Source: Cheilinus undulatus
Lineage: Eukaryota > Chordata > Actinopteri > Labriformes > Labridae
Assembly (NCBI RefSeq): GCF_018320785.1
Contig: NC_054866.1
Location: 28,869,000 to 28,932,999 of the forward strand
DNA length: 64,000 bases
Direction: 5' to 3'
Shown: in pieces, positions 26,601 to 38,919 of the stretch
How the letters are laid out: every line of letters begins with the position of its first letter
How positions within the stretch are numbered: the first letter of the stretch is position 1
Notes under the pieces: model-generated
What the model was told of the DNA's origin: nothing
Seen by the model: the letters and a program-made list of their open reading frames with translations, nothing else
The model's database searches: none
Translations under genes and position numbers: made by a program

Positions 26601-29600
26601 AACAATCAACACTAGAAAAGCACTCAGAGAGTGCAGACCTCCGCCATTAGCCCTATCTCCCAATAGTAAAGAATCCTTTAAAAAATTCCTGGATCCAGAT
26701 GGTGATCTGGATCACTCCCCAAATCTAATCAGTTCTTCCTTATGCCATTTCTGACATTTCCTGAAAATTTCATCAAAATCCGTCCATAACTTTTCGAGTT
26801 ATGTTGCTGACAAACAAACTAAAAAGCCCTCCCGATCTCATAACCTCCTTGGCGGAGGTAATAAAGTATAATCCCTAATACCTGACAGAACCCTAGTCAG
26901 CAAATCAGACAGTTCTTTGCAGGTTACTACATTTTATTTTCAACACCAAAATATGGCATAGAGGAGAGTGGGAGCTTATGGGATCATGCCACGATCAAGT
27001 TACTACACCAAATTAATCCTAGCCATTCACAAACAAACAAAGCTGTATCCCGTATGAACATAGGCACACTAGAAGGTGACAGAGGAAAAGACTGATGTCC
27101 CCTGACTCATAATAAGAGCCTCCACTGGCTCGCCTAGTTTTTCTGTTGTCCAGGCTATTGGAAAAAAACTTCTTTGAGCATAAAGGACCTCAACTTGACA
27201 CAAGTTTTCTAAAATAAGATGTCAAACTGAGTTTACCACTCAATCTTCTTTCTCAAGACTTTCCTGATCCACTGGCACTTCAGTTATTTTTGATTATTTA
27301 TTGGAACAGTTGACAGGTGGTCATATCTTTCTTCTTAGAAAAGCATCTTTTAAACTTTTCCACATGAAGAAATGCAAAACGTGAAACATATTGGACCCCT
27401 ATTCACCAATCTGTCCCAGTCTCCCCAGTATTAAATTAATTGGCTGAAAGTCTATGTAACCCTTTAACTTAACTCATACAGTTTGTGTCTGTATCTCACC
27501 AGTTAAAGGAGCAGAGTGTAATATTTAGCCTAGGTATTTAGAATAACAAACTTGGTAAAAATGAAATATTATATTAATAAGCAGGCCTATCTAAATTAGT
27601 GTTAATCACCTGAATGTATAAGTCGGTTTTATTTTTATTAACTTAGAAGCCTTTTATTCATCCTGCACCTTAAAATGTTGTCATAGTCATCAAATAAGTT
27701 TCTAAAAAAGTGAATAAGAAAAAATACTTTTTATATTGCCAATTTAAAAATGATGAAAAATTTAGCATTTAAGGTTCAGAGCCTGTTAACACCAGTACTT
27801 GTTAACAATTCTTGAACAAGTCTTTCTTTCAAAAAGGGTTCTCAGTAGAACTCTACGTTATTTGAACAACTATTGAACAACCTTTTCGCTGATGTTCTTG
27901 CTACAACCACAGCTCTAAATATGCATCATATCATTGTGATTGTGGTCAGTTATAAGGAAGAATAATAAGGTCCAGCATGTTGCTTGAAAGGTGCAGGTCA
28001 TCTCTGAATTATTCACACATTGCTCCAATCACACCTATCTCACATTCACAACAGGATGAAGAACCCTCATTTACGTGCAAAGCTGGCAGAGGTCTTAGAG
28101 GCAGTGATGCCCCACATGGAGCTACTCCCTACCAGTGCTGTTCAGCCAATCATGTTCCAGCGAGAGCGAGTCTTCTGCTCCTACAGACATGCACCCCAGC
28201 TGGCCGAGGCCCTTATCATTGTGTTTGTAGACATTGAATTTACAGGTAAAGGATTTGTACTTTTTAAAAGTAATGACCTACTAGTTGTAGTTATATGTGC
28301 AAATAGCAATCAACTCGAGAAATTTGCCATAATCATAAACATCCTAAGGATCTTCTCTGAGAGCTCCTGTCTTAGCTTAAAAATCCTAGCAAACAGTCCA
28401 AGCTTAAAAGTGTTATAGGAACATTTTGAGATCAGCTCTGAGTAAGAGAGGGACAGGACCTCATGTGAGAAGGCGAGATTGACCCAGTTGCTTGGACAAC
28501 AGTCTTTGTAAGTTGTGATTAGTTGATCCAAAAAAGGGGAAAAAGCAATACTTCAAAAGTGTATGATCTACTAAAAGTTATCATACAAACATAAAAAATG
28601 CACCCCTGTTTAGTAGTGTCTTTGCTGATGTTTATAAGTGTCTGCATAACTAATATCTGTCACTTCAGCCCAACTATGATTCCAAAAGAATATTCTCAAT
28701 CAAAACTCTCATTTGTTATCCTTTTTTGTCCCAGATGGTGATATTAGTAAATAAGGGGCTGCCACAAAGCTGAACATCACCTCTCTCTCGCTGTTTTGGT
28801 TTTTCTCTTCTGTTTGAGAAACTCAAGACTCTAAAGTCCTCCTCAGTACTCATTGTAGTTTTTCACCTTGGAGCTCTCTTAGGGGCTAAGGTGTTTTAAG
28901 AATAACTATTACGAGGATCTGCTCTTATTTATTTTGAGAGGAAATTGTTAGAAGAATTGTAATTCTATGAAATTCCTCGCTATCAGCAACTTTTTGGACT
29001 TGGAAACCTTTATGAATACAGTCTCTGTAATGTCTATCCTCTTTTTTTAGGTGATCCTCATCAATTTGAACAGAAGTTCAACTACAGAAGACCCATGTAC
29101 CCCATCCTCAAGTACATGTGGGGCAAAGAGAACTACAGAGAGAGCATCAAGGTAAGAGGAAACTAGGGTTTATGATACTTCTTTTTGTGTGGTTTTGTGC
29201 ACACTTTATTTGGGATAATTTTCAAATGTTTCATCTGTTTAAATAACCTCAACATTCATTACAGTGTTGGTATTAGACATATATTTGTAATATGAAAGTT
29301 CAAGGAAAACGTTTTTGCAAATGTATCAATAGCAGATTCTGCATTTTTGTGACAATATCAGCAAAGAAACTCCTCATAAAGACTACAATATATCCTTGTT
29401 CTCACACCATTTTTTTCCATGAGAGTACTTGAAGTCAGGGTTAAAATTTCCCTGTTTTTTGCTCTTCTTTGATTGGCAGGATGTTTCATTTTATCTTAAT
29501 GCATGCTGGGCTAAGCTTTTGCCCCTTTCTGTACTTCAGTATCCAAAAGTGTAAGGGTAAATAATGAAGGGTGGGTTCCGTCTGGGTACTCGGGCTTCCT

Positions 29601-32455
29601 CCCACCCTAAAGACATATAGGTTGTTTCCACCAAGCGGTCTGGCTCAGTTCGTGCGGAACGGCACACATTTTTTTGCGTTTCCGAAGAGACAAAGTTGGA
29701 CAGGGTCCCAAAAAAAACAACCCGTACCGTTCCACTTTTCGGCACCCTTCCGTAGGGGTACCAATCTTACCTATCCGTACCAAATAGGTGGAGCTACACA
29801 CATAACTGACGTCACGTCAGCACGCAACACAGCTGCTCAGCTCTGGGCTGCAAAACATAGAAGTCTGCTCTGTGAGGAGCAGTGAAAACAGGAGACAAAC
29901 AATATAATATCAGCATTAACCGGGAAATTTTAACTTGCCAGAGATCCAAACTGTTTCCCAGTCTGTGGCTATTGATATGTGGCCAAAAAACATCAAAAAT
30001 GGATTCTCTGTACTGTAACTAGTTATTCAGCTACTTCTAACTTCAGGTAACTTCTGAAAACATTGCCCAGTGGTTGTTGGACGTGGTTGTAAAACTTCAG
30101 GCTGCAGCCTGTTTTAAAACAAGATCAGCGCACCCAGGATTTCTGACTTAATCTAGTTTTATTTTAACACCAGCTGAACTTTTACTTTATTTTTAGTGCG
30201 GCGAATTCTCACAGTACAGCTCTTAACTTAAATATTTTATCGTATAAACTGTTCTAGACTAGATATATGCACATATTAAAATAGCGTTACAACTCAAAAT
30301 GTTTCTGTACATGTATTCCATCAGTTGAGGATCTGTACTGACAGCAGTTAACATGATTAAGATGTAGGGTTTTTTTTAAAGCACTTTCAGCTGAAATAAA
30401 GCTGTTTAATGCTTTTTCCCCACTGATTTCTGTCACTCATCCTTTCTACAACTGTGCGGCTAGACCAGCAGACTTGCGCTGCATGTGACTTGACATTCAT
30501 CACCTTTACAGCCCACCCACCAAGTGAGGGCACGGGTGTCTGTGGAAACACAAACTATTTTGGGGTTTAGCATACCAAACCATACCAAACCGTACTGAAT
30601 CAAACCATACCCCTTGATGGAAACACAGTTAAACTTGAAAGGTTAATTGGTGACTCTAAATTGGCTGTAGGTGTGAGAGTGCCAGGTTGTTTGTCTATAT
30701 GTCAACCCTAGGACTGACTGGCTGACCAGTCCGGAGTGTACTCTGTCTCTTGCCCAACGACAGCTGGGATAGGCTTCAGCCCACAGTGACCCCTAATGGG
30801 ATAAGCAGAGTAGAAATTGGATGGATAATGTTGTAGATTGATTCCAGTCAATTTTCATTTTCTTATTTGTTTATATTTTTCAGCATTTGGCACACTATGC
30901 ATCTGAGAACCTAGAGGCCATGAACCCCCCTCTGTTCCTCAGGTTCCTCAACCTCCTGATGAACGATGCCATCTTTCTCTTGGATGAGGCCATTCAGGTT
31001 TGACCAAGTTTCCCTTCTTTCATACATCCGTAGCTTTTTTACAGTTACATTTCCTTTATGTTGTGTGCAGTTAGGTAGCGCTATATTTTCATATAAAAGT
31101 CACAAAAGTTTGGACGCAATGGGGTAATCTTTCGCAGATTTTGTTAGTCATGACTAAAAATTGCTTGATATTCAAGATATTTTTATCTCTTTACCAGACG
31201 GCCAGGGTTTTTTGTTAACTTAACTGAAGATAATTACTAATACGGTTTCTTCTTTTGTTGTAGTACCTGAGTAAAATCAAGGTTCTGCAGCTGGAGCGGG
31301 ATCGAGGAGAGTGGGATAGCCTGTCCCCTGACGCCCGAAAAGAGAAGGAGTCCAGCCTGCAGATGTTTGGACAGCTGGGACGCTTCCACAACATCATGTC
31401 TAATGAGACCATCGGCACACTGGCCTTCCTCACATCAGGTCAGGCTGAAAAGATTTGACTCTTCATATCGATGCATCCTTTCAACGTTAATTCCTCATCC
31501 GTCCCCAATGTTTATCTTTTATGATCTTCCTCCTTTCCAGAGATCAGGGGGATCTTTGTGCACCCATTCCTTGCAGAGAGGATCATCTCTATGCTGAACT
31601 ACTTCCTGCAGCATCTGGTGGGTCCTAAGATGGGAGCACTTAAAGTCAAAGACTTCAGTGAGTTTGACTTCAAGCCGCAGCAGCTTGTTTCTGACATCTG
31701 CACCATCTACCTGAACCTGGGGTATGTCACAAACAATATCCTTCATAGAATTGTAAATCATATTTTTCCTTCATGTCTAAACTATTTGTTTTCCTATCGT
31801 TGGCAGTGATGAGGAGAATTTCTGTGCCACAGTTCCCAAGGATGGACGATCATACTCTCCGACCCTCTTTTCCCAAACAGTACGGGTACTGAAGAAGATA
31901 AATAAGCCTGGGGACATGATTGTGGCTTTTGGACTCTTAGCTGATAAAATAAAGGTACCAGTGGTAACCGTTATTAAATTGGTGTTTTTTTATGTATGAA
32001 GTGATCTCTGGTAGAAACACTGAAATTGTTTTATCATTGTCTCTCTTTCAGTCTCATGCAGACAGACAGCAGCAGGAAGAGGAGACATATTCAGATGCCC
32101 CTGATGAGTTCTTGGATCCCATCATGTCCACGCTGATGCTCGATCCTGTGCTTCTCCCTTCCTCTAATGTAACAGTTGACCGCTCCACTATAGCAAGGCA
32201 TCTCCTCAGGTTAGCTCCTGCAAAGTCTCTTAAGATGATATTCACATGATAAATTTGAATTTCTGTGGTTTAATCATGATCTACAAGCAAGTACAACTTT
32301 TATTATGTCTTTCTTGCAGTGACCAGACAGACCCTTTCAACCGCAGTCCTCTAACCATGGACCAGATCAGGCCAAATGAGGAACTCAAACAGCAGATTTT
32401 AGAGTGGCTGGAGAAACATAAGCAGGAGAGGCTGCAGATGGGGCCCAGTGGCTAA
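20639..32455 (+). CDS. ube4a: Ubiquitin conjugation factor E4 A (complete, 19 coding exons)
   Basis: Exons: 20639-20765, 20942-21118, 22968-23080, 23230-23382, 23506-23665, 23803-24005, 24199-24390, 24492-24825, 24991-25117, 25265-25572, 26312-26444, 28055-28245, 29051-29151, 30884-30997, 31264-31438, 31541-31721, 31807-31954, 32052-32209, 32320-32455. All junctions are GT/AG and in phase, giving 1076 residues, close to human UBE4A (about 1066). UBE4A is an E3/E4 ligase of the Ufd2 family that extends polyubiquitin chains on substrates. The protein starts MTDQGNNN, followed by [17 protein letters not shown]. It carries an acidic Ser-rich segment, the conserved SRSFRSRQE block, a long Ufd2 core (about residues 330-950, for example [19 protein letters not shown]) and a C-terminal U-box (about 990-1060). 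The start is the family-conserved Met. Nothing is broken or missing. Confidence 0.98.
21119..22967. other. ube4a intron 2 (coding numbering)
   Basis: Contains a diverged direct repeat: AGTCAATGCCAAGG near 21479 and AATCAGTGCCAAGGGG near 21919, each followed by A-rich and GGCA words. This suggests fragments of a dispersed element. A C-tract lies near 22717-22726. No other feature was recognised. Confidence 0.4.
26600..26870. repeat. Dispersed fish repeat (LINE 3'-end-like)
   Basis: The text GGATCCAGATGGTGATCTGG, then TTCATCAAAATCCGTCCATA, and finally CATAACCTCCTTGGCGGAGG is a recurrent interspersed repeat of teleosts, probably the 3' end of an RTE-type LINE. Family assignment is from memory and unsure. 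It lies in the ube4a intron between exons 26312-26444 and 28055-28245. Confidence 0.55.
29560..30830 (+). repeat. Dispersed teleost repeat, split by an insertion
   Basis: The left part (29560-29620: GGGTGGGTTCCGTCTGGGTA, then GGGCTTCCTCCCACC) and the right part (30629-30830: GGTTAATTGGTGACTCTAAA, then GGGATAGGCTTCAGCCC and TGGATGGAT) are consecutive segments of one very common fish repeat. They are separated by the 1-kb element at 29621-30628. Degenerate copies of the right-hand part recur at 54590-54690 and 61607-61685. Confidence 0.65.
29621..30628. mobile_element. Non-autonomous DNA transposon inserted in an older repeat
   Basis: The termini are inverted: the left reads GTTGTTTCCACCAAGCGGT; the right, reverse complemented, reads CTGTGTTTCCATCAAGGGGT. 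Subterminal GTACCGTTCC / ACCGTACTG words also mirror each other. The inside (about 1 kb) has no transposase frame. Superfamily is unknown, because the target-site duplication is not clean. The element lies in ube4a between the exons ending 29151 and starting 30884. Confidence 0.6.
32052..32455 (+). CDS. ube4a: ube4a U-box exons (last two exons, 32052-32209 and 32320-32455)
   Basis: These exons encode residues 980-1076. The U-box, which recruits the ubiquitin-charged E2, starts at about [12 protein letters not shown] and runs through [28 protein letters not shown] and [11 protein letters not shown]. The hallmark residues of the fold (DPIMSTLM, the DR after VTV, DPFNR) are intact. One difference from human is LDPV for CDPV. 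The protein ends after a charged helix, [13 protein letters not shown]. The TAA stop is at 32453-32455. Confidence 0.95.
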
Positions 32456-33021
32456 CCCTCACTGATCCCTCGCTGTGATAAACAATGACCACATCCTTGC
32501 TTTCTCCTCCTGGCTCAGATCTCCTGCTTGCTCCTCTGCTCTGACTGATCCACAGTGTGCTTGCCTCCGTGGATTTCTCTAGACTCCTTAAATTGCAATT
32601 GCTTTCTCACACAGCCTTCACGCTCAGTGGATTCTCCCCATGAATCCCTGCACAGTAGCTGTTTGACTCCGATGATGCCCTGTGTTAACTCTAGTGAGGT
32701 GATATAACCTCTCTGGTTCCTCTCTCCCTGAATACTGTGTATTAGCTCGTAATTGTTACAATCAGAACTGTGGCCAGAAGTTTCAGTTTCCACAGGACGT
32801 GTTGAACGTTCTTTATGAACTCCTGACCTGATTTTATACAGCGAGGTAAGTATTTTTGGGAACTCTTGCAGCAGATCATTGACAAGAATGTTTATGATTT
32901 CAACTTGGTTTTACCTTTGTGATCAAAGCATTATTCACTGCCTTTTAAAGTCTTTGAACACCCCATATTAAAGCATTTTGGTTACATATCAAGCAGCATT
33001 GTAAATACTGTAAAACTAGCA

Positions 33022-33027
33022 AATAAA
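33022..33027 (+). terminator. Candidate poly(A) signal of ube4a
   Basis: AATAAA lies 570 bp after the ube4a stop codon, which gives a plausible 3' UTR. No closer canonical signal was noticed. Confidence 0.5.
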
Positions 33028-36000
33028 AGTACAGCAGAGTAAAACTGAATTTATTATGTATGTTTTATTTAAATATAAAGAAAAGATAGAAACCGTGTTA
33101 ATGCACCTGAAGCACAAAAACACACTGTGAGATATGCATTTTAACTTATACAAGTTCTGCAAATCTTAACATGCACTTGCCTTTAACCAAGCACTTAAAG
33201 TCAACAAAATGATCTGAGAGCCTGCAAGCTAAAAGGCTGTTACATATAAGGACTGTGTTTCAGTTGTAACACAACAATAAATCCAGTTTGAATCACATTT
33301 TAGAATATGTACCTACACAAACACACAAAACATTTAAATCTGCCTAAAATGCCGTTATCCTTGTTAAAGTTGTTTGACTGTTGCGTGTAGCTTTGATATA
33401 CAGTTTGGTTTGGTCTTGAGTTGCTCACAGGTACCATAATTGGACTGTAAAGGCTAATAGGTTAAGTCAAAAACAGAAATAAAGTTTACCATTTAGTGGA
33501 AAACTGCTGACAGCAAATTCTTACATTAGAAATTCTAATATATATATACCTTTAAAGTTACAAAATAGCTATTTTTACTCCACATGATGAGTAAACATCC
33601 TTTTGTAAAATCTGTGACGTGTTCCTTTAAGACACAGCAGTGTTTATGATACACTGCATCTAAAATACCTGAGTAAAATAAAATTCTACTTAGGAACTGA
33701 AATCATTTTATGTTCTCAGTCCACTTAAATCATCATGTTTAATTTGAAGGTCGTCTCTATTAATTTCTAACTCGATTGAACCAAAAGGACACAATATTGG
33801 GTGTTCAACCATTTTGTATTGGCAGTATACACAACAGTCATTATCATCCTTTGAATTAACATTGACCAGATTGATGTCTCCTGATCTAGCATTTAATGTG
33901 TATGAGCGTTGTGTATTAACATGTGGGCAAACAGTTGATCAGTAGAATCTGTGCCTAAAACCAAGAGCCTTGCAGTACATCTCAGCAAATGAGGATCCAA
34001 TTCATTTCGTACTCATAGGAGACATAATTATGAGTTTGTTTTTCAGGGCATAGAGGGAGCTGTGGGTTCAGTATAAAAGAAAGCAGATCAAAAAAAGACT
34101 GTTTGTTTGAGTAGCTCTGCGAGTTATTTGAATTTATATCAAGTGTTGTATAAAGTGGCAAAATGTGGGAGAAAGATTACGCTGGCATGCCCTCAAACTG
34201 TATGTTGCATATTTACCACCTTAATGATTACATCTGTTAAATTATAATGCAATATTATTTGTTTTAATTGTGATTATAAAATGTTTATTTTGGATGTACA
34301 GTATGATTCATTAATAAAACTAATGTGCATTATAAGATGCTTTTATGTTCTTTTTCAATAACAAAATAAGGAATTAAAGAAACAAGGGTATAAACATAAA
34401 TAGGGAGTTCACTTCATGTTGTTTCTGAGTCTCATCAACAACTTGTTTACAAGTAAAATGTAGATGTCAGACTATAGATACAATTCTTCAGAGCGTGAGC
34501 CTTTATGTATTGTGCGTACAGACTATCCCACATCTCTGTCAGACTTCAGGCATGTTTTGGGCCACATTAGTGCTCATATTATTACACTGAGCTGCTTCTT
34601 GCTCTTACATTCAATTTACATTATGATTTCAGCCACTTTGATTATAAACATGAAGAAAGCCTATCTTATGTAAGGATTAATGCCCAACAATATACAATGG
34701 TCACTTGCCAACAAAAATAATTAATTAAACTATTAATTTATAATTTCATATGTTTTGTGATCAAAATAGAAAGTTTTACTAAAACGACAATTTCTTTTCC
34801 CTAGCAACACCTGAGGGCTTGACTAATAACTGGAATAGTCATTTCAGTCCCATAATGTTCTTAATGTAAACATAGTTCAGTAATCCAGTAAATAGGGTGG
34901 GCCATAGATACGAAGTCACAACGGAACAAAAAACTAGTGCGCTCAGTGCACTTTCTGAACGGATTTATCAATGAAAAGACATGAAGACGAGTGAGACTGA
35001 GAGTCATCTGTGATCAGACTATCAACCTTTACGTTAACATGAACAGTCATCTAATAGAAAGCTTAGTTTTAGCAGACCAGCTGTTTGAATAAACAGAATA
35101 ATTCCCCCTTCTGCACTACGAGGTCACAGACGTGAAACGGAGCTGTCCACGCCCTGCAGGTGCTGACTGTCCATCAGACACGTCAATATTTAACAGAAAT
35201 TGTCATGCTGGTTTATCGGAAGGTTTTGACTCAAAGAAATAATGGCTTCTTTTCTTTTGTTTATGTTATTTTAATCCTCTGACAATAGTTTATAGAAGTT
35301 AGAACAGGAGGGAAGTGAGTTTTTTGCGACACTCACCTCTCAGTGTTAAGGTGAGCCTGGAAACAAGACATACATTGAATAAGACTCTTACGTTACTGGT
35401 CTTAAACCTGGAGTCTGTCATTTTGCGTCAATTAAGTGACAGTTGATGCCAGTCCGCAGGCTCCTTAGGCTGGCAACGCTGTACTCCCTGCTGAGAAAAT
35501 ATGACTATCTCTGGTTGCTATAGTTACTCCTGTTACAAGTAATTTTTAAACCAACTTATAAAAAATGTCATGCAGTAAGACAACACCAGAAATGCTTCTG
35601 AAAATTTTAATTTTCTACAAGCTTGTCAAATTTTGTGATACATGTAAAGTCATCGTAGTCGTGCATGGTTGTACAATTTCCTAAAGTGTGCCTTGCCACA
35701 CCATTTGAGAAGCGCAGGAAAAAACAAGAATTTTTTTCCGTCTAAATTTGTATCGTGAAACAGATAATAGCTGGAAAACTCAACTGGACCAGAGCACAAA
35801 GCTTTAACTGGTTTAGGTTCAAATATGATAACAGAACAGAAAATTAGGATTTTACACCTGTTTTTATGAGGGAAAGTCCAAGTGTTTCAAACTAAGGACT
35901 CCAATAGGATTGAGGTTGGCAGATACATTTTCTACATTGCATTGCTAATAATTGCCTGTAAATAAGAGATTATTACAACATATACAGTGGACTATTGAGA

Positions 36001-36138
36001 ATAAGCACAGCAAATTTGAGATGATACAAAACTGGTCCATGGATCTTTATGGATGTAATCCTGTTTTTGGACTAACAATTTGATTGGATTTAGATTGTGG
36101 GGGACTCTTTCTGATGCAGCAGGACTGTTTTAGATATA

Positions 36139-37724
36139 CAGTCCCCTCCAAAGGTATTGGAACAGTGGGCCCAATCCCTTTTTTTTGCTGTAGACTGAAA
36201 ACATTTGGGTTTGACACAGAGAGATGAATATGAGACAAGAGATCAACATTTAACTTTTTATTTCCAGGTGTTTACATCTGGATCTGATACACAACTTAGA
36301 AGATAGCTTTATCTGTAACAGAACACCACATTTTTAGATGAGCAAAGGTTTTTTAACAGATAATCTTAAACTATATTAAAGTGAATAAGAATTTGTATTT
36401 AGTTGCAAATCCTCCACTGACATCACTAAACTTTGCCATTCTTCTTCTTTGACGCTTTTCCAGGCTTTCACTGCAGCTTCTTTCAGTTGTTGTTTGTTTT
36501 GGGGGATTTCTCCCTTCAGTCTCCTCTGTAGCAGGTTAAATGCATGCTCTATAGGGTTTAGGTCTGGAGATTGACTTGGCCAGTCTAAAACCATCCACTT
36601 GTTGCCCCTAATGAACTCCTTTGTTGTTTTGGCAATGTGTTTTGTGTCATTATCTTGCTGCATGATGAAGGATCTCACAATAAGTTTGGTGCCGTCTTTC
36701 TTTAAATTGGCAAAATGTTTTTGTAGACTTCTGAGTTAATTTCTGCTGCCATCGTGTGTTACATCATAAATGAGCATGGCATGCAAGCCCAAGCCATGAC
36801 ATTACCTCCACTGTCTCACAAATGAGCTTGTATGTTTGGGATCATGAGCAGATCTTCAAACTTCATCCTTTCCATCACTTTGGTAAAGGTTCAGCTTTGT
36901 CTCATCAGTCCATAAAACTTTGTCCCAGAATGTTTGAGGCTTGTCTCTGTACTTTCTGGCAAATTCAAGCCTGGCATTCCTAATCCTCTTGCTAATGAGT
37001 GGTTTGCATCTTCTAGTGTAGCCTCTGTATTTTTGTTCATGAAGTCTTTTGTGAACAGTAGATGGTGATACCCTCACTCCTGCCCTCTGGAGGTTGTTGC
37101 TGATGTCACTAACAGTTGTTTTAGGGTCTTTCTTCACAGCTCTCACAATGTTTCTGTCATCAACTGATGCTGTTTTCCTTAGTCTACCCATCTGACGTCT
37201 GTTACTGAGTACACCAATGGTTTCTTTCTTCTTCAGGACATTCCAAATAGTTGTACTGGCTATGGCTAATGTTTGTGCAGTGGCTCTGAATGATTTTCCA
37301 CCTTCTCTCAGCTTCACAATGGCTTGTTTTTCACCCATACACAGCTCTCTGGTTTTCATGTTGCTTATACCTCTAACTATAAATGCAGTCTGCACAGGCT
37401 TAACCCAAATCTGAACTGAGTGTAGAGATTCAGTGCTATTTAGTGCGTGAACAATCAATGTAATAGGACACACCTGGGAAACTAAACACACCTGTCAGTC
37501 ACATGTTCCAGTACTTTTGCTCACATGAGAAATGGGTGGGTTCAAACAAAGAGTGCTATGTTCTATGTTGTGTATCAGATCCAGATGTAGATACCTGGAA
37601 ATGAAAGCTGAAATGTTGATCTATTGTCTCATATTCATCTTTTGATGTAAAACTCAAATATTTTCAATCTGCAGCAAAAATAAAGGAATTAGGCCCACCG
37701 TTCCAATATTTTTGGAGGGGACTG
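36139..37724 (-). mobile_element. Tc1-like transposon with intact ends
   Basis: This 1586-bp element is flanked by TA on both sides (36137-36138, 37725-37726). The ends are CAGTCCCCTCCAAAGGTATT and, inverted, CAGTCCCCTCCAAAAATATT. The inverted repeats extend about 190 bp through the mirrored GTTGTGTATCAGATCCAGAT block. It belongs to a family different from the copy at 9222-10833, because the terminal sequence and transposase differ. The transposase is on the minus strand and broken. Confidence 0.93.
36376..37359 (-). pseudogene. Tc1-like transposase, inactivated
   Basis: On the minus strand the frame opens MKTRELCMGEKQAIVKLREG at 37359. It keeps an intact DNA-binding half (GRLRKTASVDDR, RAVKKDPKTTVSDIS, RVSPSTVHKRL) and the first catalytic block WTDETKLNLYQSDGK, then meets a stop at 36856-36858. 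Between about 36855 and 36680 the frame is scrambled by small indels and stops. It resumes with MQQDNDTKHIAKTT (second Asp) and [18 protein letters not shown] (Glu) and ends at 36376. About 170 uninterrupted N-terminal codons suggest a fairly young copy compared with 9595-10619. Confidence 0.9.
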
Positions 37725-38449
37725 TATACTGGGAAGGAGGGTACAGGGGAGCTTCTAACAATGAGCTGTGTCACTTTCATTGTTATTCCTTGTTTGTTGT
37801 CTGAAAAATGCATTAATTGTGGCTGCTGTGATGGTTTTATCCTGATATGATATGATATACATGGTCATAATCCTCAGAATCAGAGCTCTCTGGTAGTGTA
37901 TAACATGTTAAATACCGTTTATAATTGAATAATGTGTCAAAATATATGCTGGCCCACAAGTGTCCCTCTGATTTTAATATGGTTAAAAGTGTAATTTTTG
38001 CATGTATCAGTAGTTTCTTAAATGATTTTCAAAAGAACTTTTGACTTTGTAAGGTAGACACACTTGCCTTTTGGAAATGGTATACCCAAAGCCTTGCATG
38101 CATGCCCATAGGGAACTGCAATGCTGTGGCTGCAGAGAGCAGATGTTTTTTTCTGATTTCTGATTTTCACAAGCAACAGCTTATCGAATCACTTGTTAAA
38201 AGTTTTTAAAGTGGTGATAGTGCAGGGAGTGCACAAGAAAAGCAATATTCTTGTACACATTTTCTTCAGCATATTGCCTCTCTACACATGCAGATGACTG
38301 TTTCAATGTACTACCTTACTTTTCCAGTTGTAGTTTGTCTTTCAGCATATCAAGCACTTCTTATTTCATTTCAGCCATGAGAAACCACATTGGGAGCTAA
38401 CGGCCTTGTGCTTCCTTGTGATTCAAGTGCGAGGCTCCTTTCCCGGGTA

Positions 38450-38673
38450 AAGCCCCTGAACCTGATTTGGATTCAGCCATGCACAGTCTGAATAGGGCTA
38501 AGGAGAAAATGCATTGTCGGGGTTTATTCAGTTCCGCCCCGCAACATGCATAACGATGTGTCGGCCAGTGAGAGCGCAGCGCTGTGGTAGAGGTTGTTTA
38601 TGTGGAGTGCTGGGTTAGGGTTCCGCCCACCGAGGTATCTCTGATCGTAGGGCAGACAGGCAGAGAGTGTAAA
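38450..38673 (+). promoter_or_regulatory. kmt2a promoter / 5' UTR region
   Basis: GC content rises sharply just upstream of the kmt2a start. A GC-box-like CCGCCCCGC lies at 38534-38542, with no TATA box evident. A frame-matching stop (TGA at 38569-38571) shows the coding frame cannot extend further upstream with an ATG. The transcription start cannot be fixed from sequence alone. Confidence 0.45.
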
Positions 38674-38919
38674 ATGGCGCACAGCTGTCGGTGGCGGTTC
38701 CCCGCTCGGCCCGGAGGGAGCAGCAACTCCGGTACCGGGAGGAGAGCGGGCCGAATCAGGGTTACTGCCTCTCTGCAGAATGTCTCCGGAGCCCACCCTA
38801 TCGCTGCTGGGCTCGGACCCGGGTTTGATGCTGCACTACAGGTCTCTTCGGTTATCGGGAGCAACCTGCAGAAATTTCGGGATGTTTTGGGGGAATCGAG
38901 TGACTCGAGCAGCGGGGAG
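38674..38919 (+). CDS. kmt2a: kmt2a exon 1: menin and LEDGF binding
   Basis: Encodes residues 1-82, from [14 protein letters not shown] to DSSSGE. The first motif is the high-affinity menin-binding motif. [20 protein letters not shown], continuing QKFRDVLGE, is the LEDGF-contacting segment. In human the two are separated by a long Gly/Ala/Ser-rich spacer of about 110 residues; here only about 30 residues lie between them. The ATG is the first in a frame that is closed upstream at 38569. The donor is GGGGAG|GTAAGC. Confidence 0.95.

Larger units (their letters stand above)
33028..38449. other. Intergenic, ube4a to kmt2a
   Basis: AT-rich and without a recognised gene. The only clear feature is the Tc1-like element at 36139-37724. 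Short GATAT repeats occur near 37845. Confidence 0.6.

Noticed and set aside
29571..29885. 104-codon open frame in a ube4a intron
   Set aside because: It lies across the junction of a dispersed repeat and an inserted non-autonomous element, and the translation is not protein-like.
36856..37491. 211-codon frame as a host gene
   Set aside because: It is the N-terminal half of a Tc1 transposase inside an element with clear inverted terminal repeats and TA flanks.
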